In this document: positions 51,280-58,339 of the stretch, one piece after another | How the letters are laid out: each line of letters begins with the position of its first letter | Position numbering within the stretch: the first letter of the stretch is position 1 | Assembly: GCF_000687145.1 (NCBI RefSeq) | Contig: NZ_JMFG01000018.1 | Coordinates: forward strand, 21,560-85,559 | From: Thermoanaerobaculum aquaticum | GTDB taxonomy: Bacteria > Acidobacteriota > Thermoanaerobaculia > Thermoanaerobaculales > Thermoanaerobaculaceae | DNA length: 64,000 nt | Direction of reading: 5' to 3' | The notes under the pieces: model-generated | The model's input: the letters and a program-made list of their open reading frames with translations, nothing else | What the model was told of the DNA's origin: nothing | Database searches by the model: none | Program-made: the position numbers and the translations under genes

Positions 51280-51531
51280 GTGAGCGGATCCAAAACACAG
51301 GAAACGGCTTGCTGGTTCGGGGGGCCGGAGCTTCTGCGGGAACGACAGGCGGCCTGGGAACGCTACGCCCGGTGGGCGGCAATGAAGAAGAGCTTTTTGT
51401 CACCTTCCGCAGCCGTGGCCAGTGTGGGTTTTTTGTACCAGCTGCTGCCCCCGGAAAGCCGAAAGCGGCCGCCGGATGTGCGGGGCGTGGCGCTGATGCA
51501 CCGCATGCTGGCGGTTTTGGAGGCCCGTTGA
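51280..51531 (+). CDS. Small conserved-looking protein paired with a nucleotidyltransferase
   Basis: The 83-residue protein begins at a GTG 6 nt after TAAAAT with no Shine-Dalgarno sequence. It is basic and helical: LLRERQAAWERYARWAAMKK, then VASVGFLYQLLPPESRKR and ALMHRMLAVLEAR. No domain is recognised. Its stop codon overlaps the TTG start of a nucleotidyltransferase gene (TTGA), so the two form one operon. Pairing of a small ORF with an AbiEii-like enzyme recalls toxin-antitoxin systems, and this would be the candidate antitoxin. This is inference from arrangement only. Confidence 0.6.
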   Translation: MSGSKTQETACWFGGPELLRERQAAWERYARWAAMKKSFLSPSAAVASVGFLYQLLPPESRKRPPDVRGVALMHRMLAVLEAR

Positions 51532-52115
51532 CGCCTCTTGAGGAAACACTGCTGAAAGCGGCGCGTTTTTTTCAGGAGGAGGGCATCCCCTACATGCTGG
51601 TGGGGGGGCTTGCCAACGCCGTCTGGGGCGAGCCAAGAGCTACGGTGGACGTGGATTTCACCGTTTGGGTGGAGGAAGCCCGAATAGGCGAAGTTGTGGG
51701 TCGCATCGCCAGGGTTTTTTCGCCTTTGCCCGGGGATCCTGTGGCCTTCGTGCAGCAAACCAGGGTTTTGCCGGTGGAAAGCCAGAATGGGGTGCGGGTG
51801 GATGTGATTTTTGGGTTGTTGCCGTTCGAACGGGAAGCTTTGGGGAGGAGCGTTCCTGTGGAAATGGCTGGATTTTCGGTTCAGGTGGTGAGCCCCGAGG
51901 ATTTGGTGCTCATGAAAATCGTTTCCGAACGGGTTCAAGATTTGGAGGACGCGCGGGCGGTGGTGCGTCGTCAGCGGGGGCGGCTGGACCTGGACTACCT
52001 GCGGCCCCGGGTGCAGGAGCTTGCCCGCCTTTTGGATAAGCCAGAAATTTACGAGCGCTTTTGCCTCTGGCTGGAAAGCGGTAATCCCGGCGGCGGGGGT
52101 TTTTCCGCCAGCTGA
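51528..52115 (+). CDS. AbiEii-like nucleotidyltransferase (candidate toxin)
   Basis: The 195-residue protein from the TTG start has PYMLVGGLANAVWGEPRATV with the nucleotide-binding GG at 26-27 and metal-binding Asp41 and Asp43 (VDVDFTV). A third acidic position comes in GVRVDVIFGLLPFEREAL. SPEDLVLMKIVSERVQDLED is the common closing helix of the AbiEii/DUF6036-type fold. Such enzymes transfer nucleotides to RNA or protein and often act as toxins. The same frame runs upstream without stop as far as 51135, but only the TTG in TTGA fits the small gene's stop. Terminal residues are Gly-rich. Function unproven. Confidence 0.7.
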   Translation: MTPLEETLLKAARFFQEEGIPYMLVGGLANAVWGEPRATVDVDFTVWVEEARIGEVVGRIARVFSPLPGDPVAFVQQTRVLPVESQNGVRVDVIFGLLPFEREALGRSVPVEMAGFSVQVVSPEDLVLMKIVSERVQDLEDARAVVRRQRGRLDLDYLRPRVQELARLLDKPEIYERFCLWLESGNPGGGGFSAS

Positions 52116-52138
52116 ACACGGGAAATTGAAAGGAAAAG

Positions 52139-53194
52139 CTAGGGCAGGGCTCGCGGAGGCTTGAGGTAGCGGGCCAAAAAAGCGTAAATGTCCTTGCGGA
52201 TCTTGAAGGCTTCGGGTGTGTCCAGGCGGTCGAAGCTGTGGCCTCCGGGAGCGTCCTGGAAAATCCTGTACTGGAAGTCCTTGCCCGCAGCTTTGAGAGC
52301 CTGAATGAGGTGTTCCACTTCGATGACGTTTACGTCTTCATCGTTGGTGTTGGTGTGAATGAGCAGGGGAACGGCCAGCTTTTCCACATGCCAAACGGGC
52401 GAACGGCGCTTGTATTCGGCGATGTCCTGGCGCACGGTTTTGCCCACGTGGTATTCGGCGGAAAAGAGGTCCTCGTAGTCCTTGTCGTGGTAGCCCAAGC
52501 GCATGATGAGGTCAGAAACGGGAACGCCTGCGTAGACACAGCGGTAGTCCTTGGGGTGGTTGAAGGCCAGCATGAGCACGATGAGCCCGCCGTGGCTCCA
52601 GCCCACAAGCCCCACGCGCTCACGGTCAATGAAATCGAAGGTTGCCAGGGCCCAATCCTTGGCCGCTTGAGCGTCGTCCACCTCCCGGCCGCCGTAGTCA
52701 ATGAGCTGGTAAAAGCCCTTCCCGTAGCCGGTAGAGCCCCGGTACTCAGGGGCCACCACCACGTAACCCTGCTGCACGAGCTCGCGCACGATGTGATAGC
52801 TGTAGTTGGAATCAAAGCGGGCGTGGACGCCGCCATGGGGGAAAACCAGCATGGGCAGCTTTTCGTTGGGTTTGCGATCCCTGGGTATGAACGTGTAGGT
52901 GAAAAACTTTACCGGGTTGGTGGCGCCGGGAGCCGTGGGGTTTTTGGGGTTGGCATCGGGGGGACCCGTAATTCGCCATTTGTCCACTAGGGCAATGTCT
53001 CCCACCCGGTGATACCAGGCGATGTCGTCAATGGCCCGCTCGAGCTCGTCCAAGCGGTGCTCCAGGTCCTGTTGGTTTTGCAGGATTTGGCTGAGCTGCG
53101 TGCTTGCGGGCGAACTAGCTTCCTGAGCCCCAACCGCAAAGGAAATCAAGCAAAGTACCGCGGCTGTTGCCGCAAAGCCCCGCATGAGAGACAT
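52139..53194 (-). CDS. Exported prolyl-oligopeptidase-type serine hydrolase
   Basis: The 351-residue alpha/beta hydrolase has a signal peptide (MRGFAATAAVLCLISFAVGA) and a short coiled coil (about 35-62, LSQILQNQQDLEHRLDELER). The catalytic domain follows: LPMLVFPHGGVHARFD (oxyanion region), nucleophile Ser in GLVGWSHGGLIVLM, acid in HTNTNDEDVNVIE and His in GGHSFDR. It is probably a periplasmic peptidase or esterase. The start at 53194 has GGGGAGGTG upstream; an earlier in-frame codon is less well placed. It is the last gene of a leftward series with DUF5777, a haem-type lipoprotein and a CHRD protein, 89 bp apart from them. Confidence 0.85.
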   Translation of the reverse strand: MSLMRGFAATAAVLCLISFAVGAQEASSPASTQLSQILQNQQDLEHRLDELERAIDDIAWYHRVGDIALVDKWRITGPPDANPKNPTAPGATNPVKFFTYTFIPRDRKPNEKLPMLVFPHGGVHARFDSNYSYHIVRELVQQGYVVVAPEYRGSTGYGKGFYQLIDYGGREVDDAQAAKDWALATFDFIDRERVGLVGWSHGGLIVLMLAFNHPKDYRCVYAGVPVSDLIMRLGYHDKDYEDLFSAEYHVGKTVRQDIAEYKRRSPVWHVEKLAVPLLIHTNTNDEDVNVIEVEHLIQALKAAGKDFQYRIFQDAPGGHSFDRLDTPEAFKIRKDIYAFLARYLKPPRALP

Positions 53195-53283
53195 AACACC
53201 TCCCCGGCGATGCACGCCAGGGTAGTTTACGCTCCTGTCCGATGCGGGTTTGGGACCTGCCCGCTGGACGCCGGGACAGGCGC

Positions 53284-54051
53284 TTACTCAGGAAACCGGC
53301 GGACCAGGTTAAACCCCAGGCGGAGGTCTTTCACCCGGGACCTGCCGGGAAAGTCCGAGCCCACCCAGAGGTCGGTGGTGGTGGCCCGGGAGTTACCCAC
53401 GTAAAAGGTGAAGCTGTGGCCCCCCACGCCTTTGGTTAACCCCAGAGTCCAGGCGAGCTTAGCGCCTTCGGTTTGCGGGTTGGGTGGAATCAGCTCTCCC
53501 TCCACCCGAAACCGGCGTGGCAGGTGCCAAACCCAAGCAAAGCCCACGTTGCCGGCCCGTCGGAGAGTGGGGGTATCGGTGACAAAGGTGGGCACCAGCG
53601 CCAGCTCCCACTGCGGGTGGGGGCGGAGGGCAATCACCGCCTGGGCAAAGCCGCTCCACCGGGGGTTAAGGCCAAAACCGCCGCGGTAGTCACCTCCGGC
53701 CCGCACCGCGAGGCCCCACGGCCGTCCTTCGCGAAAGGGCAAAAGCACCAGCTTGCCGGCCAGCTCCACCTCCTTCAAAAAGGAGGAGCGGTAAAGCTCC
53801 ACCTGGGCACCCGAGCCCAGGCCCAGGGCCACGCCGATCCCTATATCGGCTGCCGAGTCCAGGCCGAAGAGCTCCTCCCCTCCGCCGTCTTGCACGGTTT
53901 GGGTAAAGCGGTGAGTGAAGATCACCTCCAGGGTGGAGGGTCCCACGGTGGCCAGCGTGGGAAGGTTCAGGAGCCGGGAATCCAGTGGATGCCCGAGGTC
54001 TTGAGCTACTACCAAGCGGGAGAGCAGCAAGAACGCAAAAACCCAACGCAT
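53284..54051 (-). CDS. DUF5777-like outer-membrane beta-barrel protein
   Basis: The 255-residue protein has a signal peptide (RWVFAFLLLSRLVVAQ) and a series of amphipathic beta strands, with LEVIFTHRFTQTVQDGGGEELF, the AADIGIGVALGLGSGAQVELY pair and a closing LRLGFNLVRRFPE. These match the DUF5777 family, in which the LxVxxxHRF strand is typical. Members are found next to cytochrome-type proteins. It starts 10 bp after a lipoprotein with a haem-like motif and belongs to the same operon as the CHRD protein. Confidence 0.7.
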   Translation of the reverse strand: MRWVFAFLLLSRLVVAQDLGHPLDSRLLNLPTLATVGPSTLEVIFTHRFTQTVQDGGGEELFGLDSAADIGIGVALGLGSGAQVELYRSSFLKEVELAGKLVLLPFREGRPWGLAVRAGGDYRGGFGLNPRWSGFAQAVIALRPHPQWELALVPTFVTDTPTLRRAGNVGFAWVWHLPRRFRVEGELIPPNPQTEGAKLAWTLGLTKGVGGHSFTFYVGNSRATTTDLWVGSDFPGRSRVKDLRLGFNLVRRFPE

Positions 54052-54061
54052 AGCGTGCCTT

Positions 54062-54484
54062 TCAGTCCCGGGGTGCGCCCCGGCGCACCCAGTCCACTAC
54101 GAGCTGCCGTGCCTCGGCGGAAATGCTGCCTTCGGCGGGCATGGGGGACCCCACGATGTCGGGGTCCCCCCGGATCTTTTTCACCAGGTACGAGCTTTCG
54201 GGATCGAAGGGCGCCACCCGCAGCAGCTCCGGCCTCTGGGTGGAGGGGCGGTTCACCACGTTGGCGTAAGCTCCTGCTGGTTCCAGGTTGAGCCCGGCTT
54301 GCGGGGCCTGGCCGGCGTGGCAGCCGGAGCGGGCGCAGGAGGGTACGAAGACCTCGCCTAAAACGCGCGTAAACGTGGCGTTAGGGTCCGGGGGTGAGCC
54401 ATCGGGCCCGGTGGGCAGGTTTTTCTTTTCCCCGCATCCGGCAACGAAGAAAACCAGGAGGATCCATGCAAACCGAGCGGTCAT
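54062..54484 (-). CDS. Lipoprotein with CX4CH haem-type motif
   Basis: The 140-residue protein has a lipobox signal ending VFFVAGCGEKK (about residue 17 the acylated Cys). The body has VFVPSCARSGCHAGQ, a C-x4-C-H site that would bind haem c in a variant form. LNLEPAGAYANVV, PFDPESSYLVKKIRGD and ISAEARQLVVDWVRRGAP match residue by residue the C-terminal domain of the upstream CHRD protein, so the two share one cytochrome-like domain. It starts 4 bp after that gene. A membrane-anchored electron or metal-binding protein is likely; haem loading is unproven. Confidence 0.75.
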   Translation of the reverse strand: MTARFAWILLVFFVAGCGEKKNLPTGPDGSPPDPNATFTRVLGEVFVPSCARSGCHAGQAPQAGLNLEPAGAYANVVNRPSTQRPELLRVAPFDPESSYLVKKIRGDPDIVGSPMPAEGSISAEARQLVVDWVRRGAPRD

Positions 54485-54488
54485 GGCG

Positions 54489-56585
54489 TCAGTTGTTGGG
54501 AGCGCCCGCTTCGATCCAGCCTTTCACCCTGTCAATTTCGCTTTGGGAAAGGTACGGCCCACCCTGGGGCATACGCGCTCCGGAAATCCCCACACCCCGG
54601 ATCTTACGGTAAAGATAGCTGTTGTCGGGGTCTCCGGGTTTAATCCGCATGAGGCTGGGCATTTCGGTGGAAGGTACGTTGACCGTGGAGCCGTAGGTTT
54701 GCCCGGGGCTTAAGTCCAGGCCCTGGGTGGGCGGGTGGCAGCCGCTGCACCTGGGGGTGAAGATGTCGGTTTGCAGCTGGCTGAGCGTAATACCGCTGGC
54801 CTGCACCGTGACCTGTCGGCTGGCTTGCGCTTGTCCCCCCTTGCCGTCGGAGACGGTAACTGTGGCGGTGTAGGTGCCGGCGGTGGCGTAGGCGTGGGAC
54901 ACAGAAAGGGAGTTGGTGCTGTCGGTGACCCCGTCGCCGAAATTCCACACCACCGTGAGCGTGTCCCCATCGGGATCGCTGGCGGTGGCGGTGAAGCTCA
55001 CGTTTTGCCCCACCTGTACGGTGATGTCGCTTGCGGGGCTGGTGATGGTCACGGTGGGTGGGTTATTGCCCGGTGCTGGCGGGTTCACGAACTCCTCGGG
55101 GGCGGTTTGCGCCGGCTGGTACAGGCCATCATCGGTGATGTTGTCCACCACCGAGCTGTAAAGGAAAACCGGGGAAGAAGCGGCAAAGGCCACGGTGAAG
55201 TTGTTGTCGCTGCAGGCTGCCGAAGGCACGTAGCCGTTGCCGTCGCCGCAGGCCAGAAGATCGTTGCTCCACGGCTGGAGGGTCACGGTCTTGCTCCCGG
55301 CGGTGGTGCCATCGGGGCGCACCACCCGAACCTGCAAGGTGACGGCTTGCGGGGAAGGGTTAAACCAGCCAAAGTTGGTGCGCCAGCCGCTGCCGGTGGT
55401 TTTGGCCTGATGGCGGTTGTAGGGCAAAACGCCGCGGCTGAGAGCTTCGGAAACCGCAAGACCCTGGGCAAACTGGCCAAAGGTGCCCCCGGAAGGCCGC
55501 TGGTCGTTGAAGATGTTCACCGCCACGGCAATCTTGGCCGGGGAGTAAAAGCGCACTGCTCCCCGTCCGGAAGCGGCAAAGAGCTCGCTCACCAGGTTGT
55601 TAAACACCGCTGTGCCCCGAGCCGGAACCGCAAAGCGCTGCACCTTGGCTGGTGCCGAGCGCGCCTCGCGGCTGGATGGGTACCACTCGGCCCAAACTTC
55701 CGCTTCCGCATCGCTAAAGTTGGTGACCGTGCCGGCGGTGCGGAAGAGGGAAGGGGGCAAGCCGGGCACATCGGCCGCCACCGGAACGTGAATCACGCTT
55801 TCCCCGGTGGTGAGCTGCCCGCGCACCGCCCCGCCCGGAAAATCGGCGGTGTGCACGTTCACGTAAAAGCCTTCGGGGTTCGTCCGGATTCCCCCGGCCA
55901 ACGTGGCCGAAAGGCTCACCGCGCCCACCGCCACTCCGTTGTTGAAGGTGGGAGAAAGGCTCAGCACGATGCTGCCGGCTTCTCCTGCCTTGCCGCGGTG
56001 GATATGGGCGGCAGTGGGCGGCTGGGTGTTGCTCACCCGCAGGTAGTACAGTGCCTGGTCGGACCGGGGAACCACCAGAGCCACACCGTTGCCGTCGGGG
56101 TCACCCACGGTGGGCCGCTCCCGGGCCCCCGAAAGGGTAGTGACCCAGTGCTCCACGCCCGACGCTTCACTCGCCAGTTGCGCCCTGGCTGCCCCACCGG
56201 GAAAGGCGGAGGTATGCACGTTCACGTAGTACCCCGCCGGGTTGGCGCGGATGGCACTGGCCACATCGGGCGCTGCGGTCACCGTGCCGGTGGCCACAAA
56301 CCCCCCGCCCAGCGCCACAAAGGACGGTGCCAGGTCCACCACGATGCTGCCGGTTTGTCCGGCGCTTCCCTGGTGGATATGGGCGGCGGTGGGGCTCTGG
56401 CTGCCAAAGTAGAAAATCGCGTAGGTGACCGTGTTGCCCGTAAGCTCCACCAGGAAAACCCCGGAGCTGGCAGCATCGCCCGAACTTTGCGGGCGAGTGC
56501 CCAAAAGCGAGCCGGTGAACACCTGGCCCCAACTGCTGGCGGCGAAAAGGAACAGCACTAGGACAACGCGACAGGCTTTTAACAT
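54489..56585 (-). CDS. Exported CHRD-CHRD-PKD protein with C-terminal CxxCH domain
   Basis: The 698-residue protein has a signal peptide (about 1-20), two CHRD domains (first with SPTAAHIHQGSAGQTGSIVV and PGGAARAQL, second with PPTAAHIHRGKAGEAGSI) and a region of unknown fold (about 265-500). A PKD domain follows (NPPTVTITSP ... VWNFGDGVTDS, SHAYATAGTYTATVTVSDG). The C-terminus carries IFTPRCSGCHPPTQGLDLSP, a classic CxxCH haem site, and MPQGGPYLSQSEIDRVKGWI. The start at 56585 has AAGGAG 8 nt upstream; a GTG 9 nt earlier is less likely. CHRD domains occur in BMP antagonists and in surface proteins. A surface or periplasmic electron-transfer or adhesive role is inferred. Confidence 0.82.
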   Translation of the reverse strand: MLKACRVVLVLFLFAASSWGQVFTGSLLGTRPQSSGDAASSGVFLVELTGNTVTYAIFYFGSQSPTAAHIHQGSAGQTGSIVVDLAPSFVALGGGFVATGTVTAAPDVASAIRANPAGYYVNVHTSAFPGGAARAQLASEASGVEHWVTTLSGARERPTVGDPDGNGVALVVPRSDQALYYLRVSNTQPPTAAHIHRGKAGEAGSIVLSLSPTFNNGVAVGAVSLSATLAGGIRTNPEGFYVNVHTADFPGGAVRGQLTTGESVIHVPVAADVPGLPPSLFRTAGTVTNFSDAEAEVWAEWYPSSREARSAPAKVQRFAVPARGTAVFNNLVSELFAASGRGAVRFYSPAKIAVAVNIFNDQRPSGGTFGQFAQGLAVSEALSRGVLPYNRHQAKTTGSGWRTNFGWFNPSPQAVTLQVRVVRPDGTTAGSKTVTLQPWSNDLLACGDGNGYVPSAACSDNNFTVAFAASSPVFLYSSVVDNITDDGLYQPAQTAPEEFVNPPAPGNNPPTVTITSPASDITVQVGQNVSFTATASDPDGDTLTVVWNFGDGVTDSTNSLSVSHAYATAGTYTATVTVSDGKGGQAQASRQVTVQASGITLSQLQTDIFTPRCSGCHPPTQGLDLSPGQTYGSTVNVPSTEMPSLMRIKPGDPDNSYLYRKIRGVGISGARMPQGGPYLSQSEIDRVKGWIEAGAPNN

Positions 56586-56655
56586 AAAAAACACTCCTTC
56601 CCGGCCCGGTAGTCAAACGCACTCCAACCATCGCCCTGAAACGGCGAACGCTGCT

Positions 56656-56678
56656 ATCCGCGGTTTTATTCCGCGGAT
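56656..56678. other. Perfect hairpin in the leader of the CHRD operon
   Basis: An 8-bp inverted repeat (ATCCGCGG / CCGCGGAT) with a 7-nt A/T loop lies about 70 nt upstream of the CHRD start, with no T tract on either side. It could be a transcript structure or an operator. The 204-bp gap also holds a second weaker stem further towards the start; no known riboswitch class was recognised. Confidence 0.5.
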
Positions 56679-56789
56679 CTCAGAAGGGAAATGACGAAAA
56701 GAGAAAAGCGTTTCCCAGAAGACCCAGAGTCGAGAATTCCGGATTTGGGAATTGGCAAAGGGGGAGCGTGGTTTTGAGCTGCCGCCAGC

Positions 56790-58265
56790 CTACATTTCCG
56801 GTTTCCCGGGAGTGGTGGCGGGGAGCGCCCGGGTGCGGGCCCAGGAGCGGATGGCCTTGATTTGCTCGGCCATCGTGGTGGAAAGGGGCACGATCTGCCC
56901 CATGGCTGCTAGCAAATCCCGCTCCTCCACCGGACGGCCCTCGGCAAAGCAGGCCACCCGCGCGGAAATCACCGCTTGCTCGATTTCCGCCCCGTTCCAG
57001 CCGCGGGTGGCGGAAGCCAAAAGCACCAGGTCGTACTTGCTGGGGTCCAGGCCCTGCCGGCGCATATGGATGGCCAGGATTTCCTTGCGTTCCTCTTCGT
57101 TGGGGAGCTCCACGAAAAACACCTGGTCAAAACGCCCCTTGCGGATAATCTCCGCCGGCAGGAGGTTGATCCGGTTGGCCGTGGCAGCCACAAAGACGTC
57201 GGCCCGGTGCTCCTGCATCCAGGTCAAAAAGGTGGAAAAGATACGGGTGAGCGAGCCGGTTTCCCCCTCGTGGTAGCCGGCCACCCCCATCTCGATTTCG
57301 TCAATCCACAGCACTGCCGGCGCCACCGCTTCCACAGCTTCCAGGGCCCGGTGGAACACCCATTCGGGGCTACCGTGCACCCCGGCAAACACCAGGTTCA
57401 TGTCCAGGCGGAAAAGCGGCAGTTGCCACTCGTGGGCGATGACCTTCACCGCCAGGGACTTGCCGCATCCGGACATGCCCATGAGCAGCACGCCCTTGGG
57501 TCGCGGCAATCCCTGCGCTCGAGCTTCGGGGGTAAAGAGCGAGGCCCTCTGCCGAACCCAGAGCTTGAGCTGATCCAGCCCCCCCAGCTCCTCAATGCCT
57601 CGATCCGGGGGCACAAACTCCAGGATGCCCTCCTTGCGCATGATTTGCTCTTTTTCCGCCAAAAGCTCGAGGAAAAAAGCTTCCCCCAGTTCCTGATGGC
57701 GGGCCAGGAGCCGGCGCAGCACGTGTTCCACCTCGGTGAGGCTCATGCCCCGCAGGGAGGTGACGATGCGGCCAAAGGTGGAGGGATCCACACTGCGCCG
57801 GGTGGCGGTGAAAACCGCTTGCACCGTGGCCTGCACTTCGGCTTCATCGGGAAAAATGGAGTTCACCACGTACGTAAAGGGCTTCAGCTCGTCGGGAACC
57901 TGCACCACCGGCCCCAAAAGGAAGAGGTACTTGCCCGAATTGCGGATAGCCGAAGCGGTATCGCGCAGGCGCCGCAGGAGAAAGCGGTTGCCGTCCAGCA
58001 TGGCGGTGATGTCCTTAAAAAGGTAGAAACCCTGAGGCGCTTCTTGCGCCACCCAGGCCAGCGCCGCCAGGGGATCGCTCACCGGATGGGCCTGGCCAAA
58101 GCCATCCAGGCAGTTCCAGGTCAAAACCGGCAAGGGGTTGGGCTTGGCTGCCGCCCCCACCCGCTGGATAAGCCGCTCAATGCGGTCCTCCTCGGGGGAG
58201 ACCACCGCAATCACCGGGTACGCCGAGGCCAGCGCCGTAACGATTTGCTCCACCGTCGTCGCCAT
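56790..58265 (-). CDS. Ycf46-like AAA ATPase
   Basis: The 491-residue protein has an N-terminal half typical of Ycf46-like proteins (AYPVIAVVSPEEDRIERLI, GFYLFKDITAMLD, YLFLLGPVVQVPDELKPF). The C-terminal AAA+ domain carries Walker A LMGMSGCGKSLAVKVIA, Walker B APAVLWIDEIEMG, sensor ATANRINLLPAEIIRKGRFD and an arginine finger in that last segment. The family is found in cyanobacteria, chloroplasts and many bacteria, and its role is uncertain (CO2 uptake or nucleoid-linked functions have been proposed). TACAAT lies 6 nt before the ATG and there is no ribosome-binding site, so a leaderless transcript is likely. A terminator of the upstream receptor gene lies just before this promoter. Confidence 0.88.
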   Translation of the reverse strand: MATTVEQIVTALASAYPVIAVVSPEEDRIERLIQRVGAAAKPNPLPVLTWNCLDGFGQAHPVSDPLAALAWVAQEAPQGFYLFKDITAMLDGNRFLLRRLRDTASAIRNSGKYLFLLGPVVQVPDELKPFTYVVNSIFPDEAEVQATVQAVFTATRRSVDPSTFGRIVTSLRGMSLTEVEHVLRRLLARHQELGEAFFLELLAEKEQIMRKEGILEFVPPDRGIEELGGLDQLKLWVRQRASLFTPEARAQGLPRPKGVLLMGMSGCGKSLAVKVIAHEWQLPLFRLDMNLVFAGVHGSPEWVFHRALEAVEAVAPAVLWIDEIEMGVAGYHEGETGSLTRIFSTFLTWMQEHRADVFVAATANRINLLPAEIIRKGRFDQVFFVELPNEEERKEILAIHMRRQGLDPSKYDLVLLASATRGWNGAEIEQAVISARVACFAEGRPVEERDLLAAMGQIVPLSTTMAEQIKAIRSWARTRALPATTPGKPEM

Positions 58266-58284
58266 GCGTTCATTGTAGCGTGTT

Positions 58285-58312
58285 AAAAAGGAAGAAGCCC
58301 GTTCCGGGCTTC
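58285..58312 (-). terminator. Rho-independent terminator of the second TonB receptor
   Basis: Minus-strand stem GAAGCCCG / CGGGCTTC (58312-58305 with 58301-58294) around a 3-nt loop, followed by TTCC and five T. It lies about 30 bp after the receptor stop codon and just ahead of the AAA gene promoter. Confidence 0.85.
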
Positions 58313-58339
58313 CTCCTGGTGAGCAAAGCGAAGAAAGCG

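Noticed and set aside
54735..56561. A 608-codon plus-strand frame
   Set aside because: It is antisense to the CHRD-PKD gene, which has clear domains and a signal peptide.
56586..56789. A cyclic-di-GMP type riboswitch in the CHRD leader
   Set aside because: A stem and an ACTACCGGG-like string are present, but the conserved internal bases of the GEMM class could not be aligned.
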